Source of the DNA: Ceratopteris richardii
Lineage: Eukaryota > Streptophyta > Polypodiopsida > Polypodiales > Pteridaceae
Direction: 5' to 3'
DNA length: 64,000 nucleotides
Assembly: GCA_020310875.1 (NCBI GenBank)
Contig: CM035439.1
Location: forward strand, 136,170,753 to 136,234,752
Below, in pieces: positions 34,352 to 43,710 of this stretch (within the stretch, counting starts at the first letter, position 1; each line of letters begins with the position of its first letter). A program made the translations under genes and the position numbers. Under the pieces are notes generated by a model, which ran no database searches, had not been told where the DNA came from, and saw nothing but the letters and a program-made list of their open reading frames with translations.

Positions 34352-34490
34352 AAGGTAGTTCTGGCGAAGAAGACTACTGCATATGGTGAGCTAAAGAGTA
34401 TATGTGAAACACAGCTTGGTGTAGTTACCCGATGTTGCTTGCCAAGGAATATAAGGCAATTCAATTCTCAGTATTTCCTGAACCAATATG
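34352..34490 (+). pseudogene. Argonaute fragment in the 3' untranslated region of C
   Basis: The translation VVLAKKTTAYGELKSICETQ, continuing LGVVTRCCLPRNIRQFNSQY, matches the block at the MID domain of plant Argonautes that I know as xYGDLKRICETxLGxVSQCC...QYLAN. Argonautes bind small RNAs and direct silencing. About 45 codons are present; the PAZ and PIWI catalytic parts are absent, so it is not a functional Argonaute gene. The AGO1/2/7 side fits better than AGO4 because of ICET and CC. The sequence upstream to 34200 is open in the same frame but I do not recognise it. Confidence 0.7.
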
Positions 34491-35256
34491 GAACAGTAGT
34501 ACTGGTGAATGGTCTATGTCAATCAGCATGGTAATCTCTTAGAAACCGGCACGTGTCCAATATTCCTCTGAGTGTCAATATAGGGAAGCGAACGTGCATG
34601 AGCCCAAGCTCAGAAATGCACATTGTTAGTGACAAATGTTGCTTTGAAAAGAGGAAAGGGGATCCACCACTCAAAAGATCTCATCAGTGGACAATCAACA
34701 TGGACATTCATCAACAAGGTTCCATCCCAAAGGCCGAGTGTACAACACGAAGAGGCAAACATCCATCAACCTTCGCCATGGTAAGTATCTTTACTCTGGA
34801 AACACCATAACCATGATAGTTTAGGAAACCTCTTCGTCAGCATACCCTTGAGCACTTAGCTCAAGACCCGCAGTTTTTGCACCATACTTCTTCCAATGCA
34901 TTTTCCAAGTAAGCATGCGTAGGGCTACATTACAAGGCCGTGCACAAGGCACATACTTTTTCAACCCATGCACGAACACACTTACCCATCACTCAATATG
35001 GGTTATGAGTACTTGGCTCGACTACTATGAAGATCAACTTTGGAAGATCTAGAAAACATCAACGGAGACTCACAACGACACAGTCATGCTGGAATACAAG
35101 GCAGAAGCACATACCAAGAGACTACAACCTGCAAAGATTCACAAGTGATAGATGAAGAACGTCGGACGACTTGTGTTCATACAGAAGGGACACTCCCTCT
35201 CAAGGCACTACTTGGAACAATCACTACAACAAGGGTCTGTCAGGGACGACAGACTC

Positions 35257-35270
35257 GAGAGGGGGGGGAG
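35257..35270 (+). promoter_or_regulatory. Polypurine tract of element C
   Basis: GAGAGGGGGGGGAG lies directly before the 3' LTR, preceded by GGGACGACAGACTC, which A shares. Confidence 0.9.
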
Positions 35271-35880
35271 TGTTGAAGCTCAAGGTCAAAGACAAAGCAT
35301 GGAAGCACATCAAAGAAGTGGACATAGAAGAAGAGAGAGCAAGTAGGGAGCTCCAAGAAGTGTATGTCAAATTTTCAGAAGAATCCCCTACAAAAATAGT
35401 GATTTTCATCACTAGAAACCATTGTAAATACCATTATCTATTTTTAGTAACTCCATTTTGTTCAAGCCGAGGAGTCCTCGAGCTTGAGGAGTATTAGAAG
35501 TACCATCGTACCAATTTTCATAATTTTTAGACTTCGTTTGAGCCCTCAAATAAGCCCTGGAACCTAATTTTTAACTAGGCCGGACACTAGGTCTGGACAG
35601 GGCCAAAACTAGTCAAAAAACTATAAAAAGAGCTAGAGAGCTCATTTTTGGGGGTAGCTTGTTAGAGAATAGAACTTTTGTAAGAGAACTCTTTTGCAAT
35701 CTAAGCTTTCCATTGTTCCTCTCTTTGATCTTACTTTGTGCGCGTGTGTGTGTATGTGTGTGCATGTTTGTGTGCTTTCACTCACACACTTGTGCCTTCA
35801 CTTGCTCGTGGTCTTCATACCGGTCCTCACGTCTCCGCGGATTGACAAGTAAAGGAGGTGGTGCTTACGCTTGAGCTACA
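35271..35880 (+). repeat. 3' LTR of element C (610 bp)
   Basis: Identical by eye to 21995-22604. It is followed by the CGAGC duplication and then by the reverse transcriptase of element B. Confidence 0.95.
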
Positions 35881-35885
35881 CGAGC

Positions 35886-38278
35886 GCACGAAGAAGGATC
35901 ACTTTCCCTTGCCGTTCACTGATCAAATCTTGGACAGAGTGGCTGGCCATAAGTTGTACTCATTTTTGGATGGTTTCAGTGGGTACAACCAGATCCAAAT
36001 CCATGAAGAGGATCAATCAAAAACTACTTTCACGACAGAATGGGGTACGTATGCATATCGGGTGATGCCATTTGGATTATGTAATGCACCGGCCACATTC
36101 CAGAGAGCAATGATAGCTGCATATCAAGACTACTTGCAGGATTGGATGGAGATATTTCTCGATGACTTCGCGATCAGAGGTGACGATGAAAACATGATGG
36201 AAAGGATCGAAGCGATTTTAAGAAGAAGCATCGAAAAGGGCATCGCATTAAATCCTGAAAAGTGTACATTTGGAGTACGAAGAGGATTGCTTTTGGGACA
36301 TGTTATTTCCGAAAAAGGGATTGCGGTTGACGAGGATAAAGTGGAAAAGATTGGACAACTTCCACCTCCGCAAAATTTGCGACAACTCAGAGGATTCTTG
36401 GGCCATGCAAATTATTATCGATGTTTTATATTAAATTTTGCATCCATAGCGGCACCACTGACGACTCTTTTGAGGAAGGACCAACAATACCAGTGGACTG
36501 GAGAGTGTCAAGTTGCATTCGACTCGATCAAAGAGAGGTTAATAAATGCACCGATTTTGGTAGCACCCGACTGGACGAAGGAATTTCATGTACATACCGA
36601 CGCTTCTCATACTGCGGTTGGAGCAGTACTATGCCAAGCCGATGAAAAGAAGTTGGACCATCCTATTTACTATGCAAGTTGCAATTTGAATAGCACTGAG
36701 AGGAACTACACGACTACGGAGAAGGAATGTCTCTCGATGATCTTTGCGGTGAACAAATATCGGCATTACTTGATGGGAAAGCATTTCACTTTTTGTGTGG
36801 ATCATGAAGCCCTTAAGCACATCATTAATAAACCCGAATTGTCAGGGCGACTGATGAGATGGATGCTACTTCTCCAAGAATTTCAGTTCACAGTGGTAAC
36901 CAGACCAGGCAAAGCACATATATTGGCTGACCATTTATCTCGAATTGTTAATGAGGAGCCAATCTCTGGTGTGCCGGACGATGCTCCTGATGGGTATCTA
37001 TTCCAGGTTGATGCGAAAGTACCTTGGTATGCCGACTTGGTGAATTTCTTGTGCACTACTAAATATCCGCCAGGAGCAAGCAAGAGAGAGAAACAAAAAC
37101 TGTTAGCATTGGCGAAGCACCATAGCATCATTGGGGGGCAACTCTATCGATATTTTGTTCATGAGAGCATTTATCGGAGGTGTCTCGAGGAAGAAGAAGC
37201 AAATCTAGTGTTGAGGGCTTTGCATGACGAACCTTGCGGTGGGCATTTTGCTGGTGAACTGATGGCAAGGAAGATTTTATTGGCTGGGTATTGGTGGCCA
37301 ACGCTGTTCAAAGACTCACATACATACTGTAAGAAATGTGACAAATGCCAACGAATGGGCAAACCCACATTAGCACATGCTACTCCTCTTACGCCGGTGT
37401 TGGCTCTTAAGCCGTTTGAGAAGTGGGGAATTGATTTTGTGGGGCCTATTGATCCTCCCTCACGACGAAGATCCAATAGGTATATCTTGGTCTGTACTGA
37501 CTATGTTACCAAGTGGGTGGAAGCCAAAGCTCTGAAAACTGACCGAGCTATTGATGTTGCTAAATTTTTGTACGAACAAATTATCACTCGATTCGGATGC
37601 CCGTTGGAGATAGTGAGTGATAGAGGGACACATTTTGTCAACGAACTGATCGAAGAATTAATGGAACTATATAAGATCAAACATAGAAAAAGCACTCCAT
37701 ATTATCCGAGGGCAAATGGACAAGTGGAGGTCACCAACAAAATTCTTGAACAGATTCTGACAAAGACAGTAGCTGTGCATAGGCGAGACTGGGATGAGAG
37801 ACTTCTGGAAGCTTTGTGGGCGTATAGAACATCGTACCGAGTGACGACAAAGAGCACTCCGTTCTCTCTAGTATATGGCGAGGAAGCCATCTTTCCCATT
37901 GAAAAAGAAGTTCTGACATTAAGAGTGGCCATCGAAGCCAGGTTGGGCGAGGAAGAGTCATTAAAGGAAAGGTACATACAACTGGTCAAGCTGGAAGAAA
38001 AGAGACTCATCGCACAACAAAGCTTGGAAACTATTCAGAAGAGACGTAAGGAGAGGCATGACAAGAATCTCAAAACCTATGTGATTCAAGAAGGGGATTT
38101 GGTACTAGTTTACGATAGTAAATATTATAAATTCCCAGGGAAGTTGCAGACAAGATGGGCGGGACCGTTTAAGGTGGTGGAACTCAACTCTAATGGTTCC
38201 ATGAAAATTCAAGATTTAGGAGAAGAATATGCTCCCGTGAAGGTTAACGCGCTTCGAGTTAAACCATATTTCAAGTGA
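35886..38278 (+). CDS. pol: Reverse transcriptase remainder, RNase H and integrase of element B
   Basis: The reverse transcriptase remainder carries LDGFSGYNQIQIHEED, MPFGLCNAPATF and the catalytic FLDDF (about 36156). RNase H is at about 36590-36930 (HTDASHTAVGAVL, VDHEALKHI). One HHCC module (about 37215-37350) and the integrase core (about 37410-37900) follow, with GIDFVGPID, SDRGTHF and NGQVEVTNK. The protein ends soon after an integrase C-terminal SH3-like region (VLVYDSKYYKFPGKLQ, RWAGPFKVVE). There is no second protease-like domain, so B keeps the ordinary gypsy order and is a useful contrast to A and C. Confidence 0.92.
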
Positions 38279-38481
38279 TATTAGGACGGGAGAAACCAGA
38301 CGAGATCCAAACGAAGTGACGAAGTAGACTCCTTGTACATACATGTATAGTTATATATATATATGCGCATATGTAAGCTATGATTTGTGTGTCATGAACA
38401 TTCTTCCTTGTTAGCTCTAGAAGCTTTGGACTTCTAATATTTTTTGTGTTATGCAGAGACTGTTAGGCGCTAAGTAACAAA

Positions 38482-38832
38482 ATGGCAGATCAGATAACGC
38501 AACTCTACTTGTACGAGCTAAGGATATATTTCTCGGACCAAACATTCGCTCGCATGGACATAGATGTCGACGACTTTGAGACGGAATACGATGTTGAGGA
38601 AGCGCATTGGCTGGTATGCTTTATAAACCAGGATTTGGGTGTTGCATTTTACATTGAGTGTTTTGAGGAATACCTAGCTCGACATGTAGGATGGGCGGGA
38701 GATCGATATTACTATTTTGATCCTTCTAGGGAAATGCCTAATGAGGAAAACGATATCACATGGGCTTGGGCAGATGTGCTAACGCTAGGAAGTGATGACG
38801 AAGCTCCTGAAGTTGAGCCTGACTCGCCTTAG
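38482..38832 (+). CDS. Small acidic ORF downstream of integrase in B, unknown
   Basis: 116 residues, strongly acidic, with DIDVDDFETEYDVEE near the N-terminus and an Asp/Glu/Pro-rich end. It has many aromatic residues (YYYFDP, WAWADV), no signal peptide and no membrane segment. An acceptor-like TTTTTTGTGTTATGCAG stands about 26 bases before its ATG, so it could be expressed from a spliced RNA as extra genes of some gypsy elements are; this is inference. I do not recognise the protein. Confidence 0.5.
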   Translation: MADQITQLYLYELRIYFSDQTFARMDIDVDDFETEYDVEEAHWLVCFINQDLGVAFYIECFEEYLARHVGWAGDRYYYFDPSREMPNEENDITWAWADVLTLGSDDEAPEVEPDSP

Positions 38833-40345
38833 GGAAGTTGTCGGGATGCGAGTACGATGTGAGACTACATGAGACATCCCAGGGACTCACATTCTAGGAC
38901 ACCTAAGGATAGGTATACGAGGGACTAAGGCATAGCTGGTTGTAGTTACCAAGTGAAAAGTTGAATCGATGAATACATATGTAGTGTCTGTAATTGAGAG
39001 AATGGAGTGAAGAGGTGGTTGATCTGTCAAAAGCTAGAGTATATATGTTTGCATGTCTGTATGGGAACAGTGGGAAAGTCCCTTTCTTCCTCTCCCTAAT
39101 TCTCAGGACTTGGGTGAACTAATTAATTATGAAAAAAACGAAGAAAAGAAAAGAAAAAAATATTGTGTTGTTGTGATCGTACCAATGCGCTATGGTGGGC
39201 TAGTAGGTGGGTGGATTTATCCTCGCCGGGTGGTTAGGACCACGAGCCGCAGCTAGTTTCGCCATAGGCTTGGGAGGTATATGTTGTGTCTTAGCTACGC
39301 GCCATGACGGGTTGGTAGGCAGGTGGAGCCATCGTGGCTGGGTAGTCACGACCACGAGCCGTATCCAGCTTCGTTATGGGCTAGCTGATATATGTTATGT
39401 GTTATCGTTTTGTGTTTGTGTGTTGTGCGCTGCATTGCATTGGTAGATGGGTGGAATCAACCTGATCGGGTGGTCAGGTCCACGAATCGCATCCAGTGTC
39501 AATGTAGGCCAACGTGTGATTAAAATAAAATCTTCATATGAAGTTATTCCCCACTCCTGAGGGGGAGAGAAGGAGAGGAGAGGGCGAGGATCGCCTGGAA
39601 GGGAACGTTATCTTCTTGTATGATTGGTATGTGTTGGCTTGCGACAGATCGGCTCACTTTGAATCAACATTCTTGAAGGCACAGAGACTGTATATGTACT
39701 TATGGATGAGGCTTTAGCGAGGTAATGCGACTGTCTTGCTTTACAACTAGTGTGCTCTATCTGAGGGTTTTTCTAGTGTGTGGGACACTCCAGAGTTCTG
39801 ATGTATGTCTTGACTTGCACTCGAGTTTCGATGGCTTTTGTAGGACGACGATGGGGATTCTTCGGGAATGTCTAGTCATGGAATATGTGTACATAGCAAA
39901 TAGTAGGTGCAATAATGGGGTATGCATTTTGGGTATTTTTGCATCTCCGATTGGATTCATTTTAGTTGTTGTTGTTTATTTTGGTATTTTCTTTTCTGTT
40001 TTCTGCAATGGTAGTTGCATGTGTAAAATATGGAAAGGTATGCATGTGTTATTTTGGTTGAGACCATTTTCCATAATGGAATGTATGAGCGAATTGATGC
40101 ATGGCTGAAATAGGATTGCGTATATGTGCAGGTTCTTGGATCATTTTGGGAAGTGACTGATTTGAATGTATTTATGAGTGATTTTTGAGCACTAATAGCT
40201 TCAATGAGTGCAGGTTCAGTTGGAGTATCGGCTCGATGGGAAGGTATGCAAACTAGTTGTGCACTGATGTTTTCATGGCTGTTTTGATTAGATTGCAGCA
40301 AAAGTGGCTCGTCGAGGACGACTTCGCAAATAAGAGAGGGAAGTA
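38833..40345 (+). other. 3' untranslated region of element B
   Basis: 1.5 kb after the acidic ORF. It includes three imperfect tandem units (39187-39512), a 127-residue open frame (39725-40108) with one hydrophobic stretch, and a purine-rich AATAAGAGAGGGAAGTA before the 3' LTR that serves as polypurine tract. The hydrophobic frame is not recognisable and could be chance. Confidence 0.6.
39187..39512 (+). repeat. Three imperfect tandem units of about 110-135 bp
   Basis: Each unit contains GGGT(G/T)GGTAGG-like, GGGTGG(T/A)-(A/C)-G-(G/T)-(A/C)-C-CACGA and C(A/C)AGT-like words. The repeated blocks CACGAGCCGCAGC, CACGAGCCGTATCCAGC and CACGAATCGCATCCAG make the alignment clear. The third unit is the most diverged and is separated by a TGTGTTTGTGTG insert. 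Confidence 0.75.
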
Positions 40346-40399
40346 TGTTAGCTCCGAAAATGGTTGATTTTTATGCCCTAATGTGGTTTTATTTGGCAG

Positions 40400-40605
40400 G
40401 AAATTTGTTTGATTTCAGGTATTGCAGAATGAATTTGATAATTGATGAGAAGCATGCGGAGATATTGGTTGCAGGGATGTGGAGAAAAGGTTTCACTTGA
40501 AAAAGGCGATTGTACTTTTGATGTTGGAGGATACTTTATCATCAAGGGTTCTGAGAAGGTCTTGATAACACAAGAGGAGAAGTCCAGAAGGCTTAATTGC
40601 ACATC
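40400..40605 (+). pseudogene. RNA polymerase second-subunit fragment, Pol IV/V type, in 3' LTR of B
   Basis: The sister of the piece at 15040-15245. The GDC in EKGDCTFDVGGYFIIKG is closer to the expected family sequence than the GHC of the other copy, which suggests this LTR preserves the ancestral codon. It is not an independent capture. Confidence 0.65.
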
Positions 40606-40669
40606 CTTACGTAATGGTAGGGGTCTTCATGCAAGATATCCCTTGGCAAATAAGGGAATTACATCACCT

Positions 40670-41050
40670 TTGTATGTGCTCTCAAGGCATGTGCCATTAC
40701 TGAATATGGCTGTGATGAGAAGGCATTGAGTTGCTTGGAGTGGATGCAACTGGATGGTGTGAGCCCTAGTAGTGCAACTTATGTGTGCAGTTTGAAAGCC
40801 TGCGGACCAGCAGCAAATACTGTACGCCAATTACATCTTGAAATTACGAAGAAAGATTTTGAGGCTAATGACCGTGTTGGTAATGCTCTAGTGGACATGT
40901 ATGGAAAGTGCAGCTTGCTAACAGATGCCCATTGTACTTTTGAAAGGTTGCCATCACAAGATGTGATTGCATATACTGCTCTTAATTCAGGATATGACGA
41001 GCATGGGTTTGTTCAAAGGGCCCTTGAAATTTTGAACCTCATGGTTCAGA
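40670..41050 (+). pseudogene. PPR fragment in 3' LTR of B
   Basis: The sister copy of 15310-15690, with a handful of replacement differences (for example DFEAND against GFEDND). The pattern shows no sign of coding constraint. Confidence 0.85.
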
Positions 41051-41774
41051 AAAGGGGGGCTCTGATGAAAGAACAGACAAAAGGGAGTGGGGCTCTGACG
41101 AAAGAGCAGAAAAAAGGGAGTGGGGCTCTGACGAAAAAAAAACCAGAAAAGGGGGCGGCTGATCTTTCTAAAAAAGGTGGCTGGAGTTTAATTTTTTGGG
41201 GGCTGTTGTTTTGTTCCCATCCGTAGAAGGGGGGAAGTTCTTAAGGGCTGACATCTCTCAGAGGAGTGGCCCCCCATTTCGTTTTTCTTTTTTAGTCTTG
41301 CTTTCGTGGTGCTCACAGATATCAGAAGACAGGAAGAGCAGACGAGGGGTGCGCGAAAAAGGGCCACAACGACTGCAGGCATTGAAGACGGGGGGGGGGG
41401 GGCAGTAGTCGGGTGGGTGTGCCTAACAGCTCGACCCAATGTGTTATGGGGTGCTGTAGATGCATTTGTACTGGCACCTCTACAGTTTGAAAAAGAAGGC
41501 ATTACGTCGTAGAAGTTACGGGAGGAAAAGTCTCTCTCGTTGCGCACACAGAGGAGTGAGGGGAGGCAGACCTGGAGCTGATAATCGAAGGGGGACAGGT
41601 GGTTCTTCATGGCAATTACTCATCAATGAAGGAGCGTATGCTCTCTGACGATGCAGGGGGTCGGAGCCAGCAGTAGCACTTGGGCGCCTTTTGGTAGCTG
41701 AAAGGTGCATATGGAGGGTTCATCATATACTTCGGACCGGCACAGTTCTGCAGTTAGTTCATCTTATAAAACAG

Positions 41775-43320
41775 AAAGAATTGATGGCTGTGAAGTTTTC
41801 CACAGAAACTTGACATATGGCAAAACAACCATACATTTTGTAGAATGCGGGAATTCAGATGGAGAAGCGGTGAGATAATAGCATCTTTGCCATGGTGAAC
41901 TTTTGTCATATGTCCTTTTTTTGCATATCATGTAGCATATGCAGCATTTGATCACTAAACTTTTAAGTTTTGTTAAGGATTTGAATTCATAATGTGCAGC
42001 TACTCGAAGGCTACAGCCCGCATAAAGTCTAGGCCTATCGAATTAGAGGGGTTAGTGTTTGGGAGAGGTCGTAGCAAATGGCTATTTTGAGAGTTTGTTA
42101 CTGTGTTACTCGCCCAAATAAGGAGAGAACTTACAATTTATTTAAGATTCACGAGTAAATATCTTATGCATTTCACCTATCACTAGAAGCCTAATTTCTC
42201 AATTGTCCTTGCCAAATTGTGTTTTCATCTTATGCTGGACCATCAATAGAACATGATCAAGATGTATGGATGACAAGGCGATGAGGTCTTCTCTGTATGA
42301 GACATCAAATGACATTGAGGACTTGGAGAAGCATTCAAGTTCAGGGTGAAAGGCCTTATGATGGCAGATTTTTTTGTTTCTCATGCAAGGACAGGAGATA
42401 ATGCGGTTGAAGGAAGTGCATGCTGTGGGGTAGTGAGTTAAGCTGTGTGATTGGAACATGGTTGATGATGGAGTAATGTTGGTAAACTTCATTGCGTAGA
42501 ATTGATCAGGGCATGAGTCTGAGTAGCGAACACATATGCAAGGTGCGTAGGAGGCAGTGAATGGTTGTATTAAATAAATACATGGGATGAGTTAGTATTC
42601 TTGTTGTTTTAGAAAGCGAATGTGAACAAAAAAAAATGGTGGTAAATTAGGAAACAACGTGCGGTAATGACATTGATGCACGGTTCAATTCACTTTATCA
42701 AGCTATAATGCTTTATTATTTTAAGCCTGTGAGCCCAAATATTTGAAAGCATACTTTGTTGTAGGGTGCTTCTTATTTTAGGAATATGCAGTCGATTGAT
42801 GGTCTTGTTTTGTTATAGATGTATGCAATGTACATTCAAAGGATCAGTGAAGGGGAGTGCATATTTTTATTGATGGTTTAAATTAAGAATTTTATTGATT
42901 ACATGAACAGGTCATTCTTGTGCATGGTTTTCCAAATTTCTGGTTTGTTTGGAAAAACCAATTAAGAACTCTTGGAGAAGCAGGCTATCGTGTAATAGCC
43001 CCAGATTTAAGAGGCTACAATACATCTTCAAGGCCTACAACAGTCGAAAGTGATGGTCAAGATCATGTAACTTATGACTTGCTTCAGTTGGTGAATTGTT
43101 GCAGTAAAGATCAAGCAGTTTTGATGTATGGAAGTTTTAGGTACAGGAGCTTGACATGATCAAAATTCAAGGTGCACCCAACTTTGAGCTGAAGGCATGG
43201 GGCCATCACGCTATGAAGTATAATCGAGTGGGCCATGATTGGGGTGGAGTTGCTGTTTGGGCATTTGCAGAGATGTTTCCGAATAGGGTGAAGAAGATGA
43301 TTTCGAGAGTGGGCAATAGG
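41775..43320 (+). pseudogene. Epoxide-hydrolase-like fragment with intron in 3' LTR of B
   Basis: The sister copy of 16420-17960: exon-like TIHFVECGNSDGEA, about 1.04 kb of intron-like sequence, acceptor ATGAACAG, then VILVHGFPNFWFVW, and the GHDWGG piece near 43230. Confidence 0.8.
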
Positions 43321-43710
43321 TAAAGGGAAGAGTGTGAGAAAGAGAGAGTGCACGAGAGAAGGTTCAGACATATGTGTGTGCAGATGAGTGCATGTGTGTA
43401 TGAGGGTATGTGAGAGGGTGTATATGTGTTGGTGTGTGCATGTGTGTAAGAGGAGAAAGGAAAGGAATAGAGAAAAAGGGGAAGTAAGAATGTGCGAGGG
43501 TGTGTGTGAGTGTATAAGAGTGTGGAAAAAGAGCGTGTGAAAGCATATGTATGCGTATGGGCGAAAGAGAGTTGGGAAAGGTGAGGGCATAAAATCATCA
43601 CTTGAGGGATAATTATGTGCTCCACGTGATCCAAATGGACCGATTCCGAGGGATTTAAACCAATTAAAGTCTCATATAATCATTTGTTCCGTGGGCTCAA
43701 GAGCCTTTCA

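Larger units (their letters stand above)
33955..35270 (+). other. 3' untranslated region of element C, with an imperfect duplication
   Basis: No long coding frame belongs here. Two similar stretches, about 33955-34070 and 34866-34980, share TTTTTGCACCAT, GGGC(C/T)ACATTACA(C/A)GGCCGTGCA and CCCATGCAC words and bracket a poly(A) run, an Argonaute fragment and about 370 bases of unassigned sequence. The bracketing duplication may mark how foreign DNA entered. The end is the polypurine tract at 35257-35270. Confidence 0.65.
21995..35880 (+). mobile_element. Element C: young, nearly whole Ty3/gypsy element inside B
   Basis: 13,886 bp, with 610-bp LTRs that I find identical, a perfect 5-bp duplication, a tRNA-Asp-type primer site and a polypurine tract. 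Order: 5' LTR, 2-kb leader with a palindrome-based array, gag with CCHC knuckles, first protease, reverse transcriptase, RNase H, two HHCC modules, integrase, second protease-like domain, W-V-P-K tail, a 3' untranslated region with an Argonaute fragment, and 3' LTR. The OTA branch (Athila/Tat/Ogre relatives) is most likely from the reverse transcriptase and integrase motifs and the absence of a chromodomain. It looks almost whole, with about one break in the coding region. Identical LTRs make it the youngest layer of this nest. Confidence 0.95.
14986..43710 (+). mobile_element. Element B: Ty3/gypsy element with 3.37-kb gene-carrying LTRs, interrupted by C
   Basis: B spans 28.7 kb including the 13.9-kb element C. 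Its own parts are: 5' LTR 14986-18355, primer site from 18358, gag with four CCHC knuckles, protease, the reverse transcriptase start, [element C], the rest of reverse transcriptase, RNase H, integrase (to 38278), a small acidic ORF (38482-38832), a 1.5-kb tail with tandem repeats, a purine-rich tract (40331-40345) and the 3' LTR 40346-43710. The LTRs differ by about 27 substitutions plus a few length changes by my count, near 0.8 percent. That means a recent insertion: a few hundred thousand years at rates often used for plant LTRs, but the rate for this lineage is unknown. Apart from C it has a few breaks. Confidence 0.92.
40346..43710 (+). repeat. 3' LTR of element B (3365 bp)
   Basis: Same content as 14986-18355 at an offset near 25,360: RNA polymerase fragment (about 40400-40605; here with EKGDC), PPR fragment (about 40670-41050), 31-bp repeat (about 41057-41140), epoxide-hydrolase-like fragment (about 41775-43320) and GT-rich stretch (to about 43580). 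About 27 substitutions separate the two copies by my count. It ends GAGCCTTTCA and is followed by D gag sequence. Confidence 0.92.

Noticed and set aside
39725-40108. Envelope protein gene in B
   Set aside because: A single hydrophobic stretch and several cysteines, but no signal peptide, no cleavage site and no second membrane segment in a sensible place.
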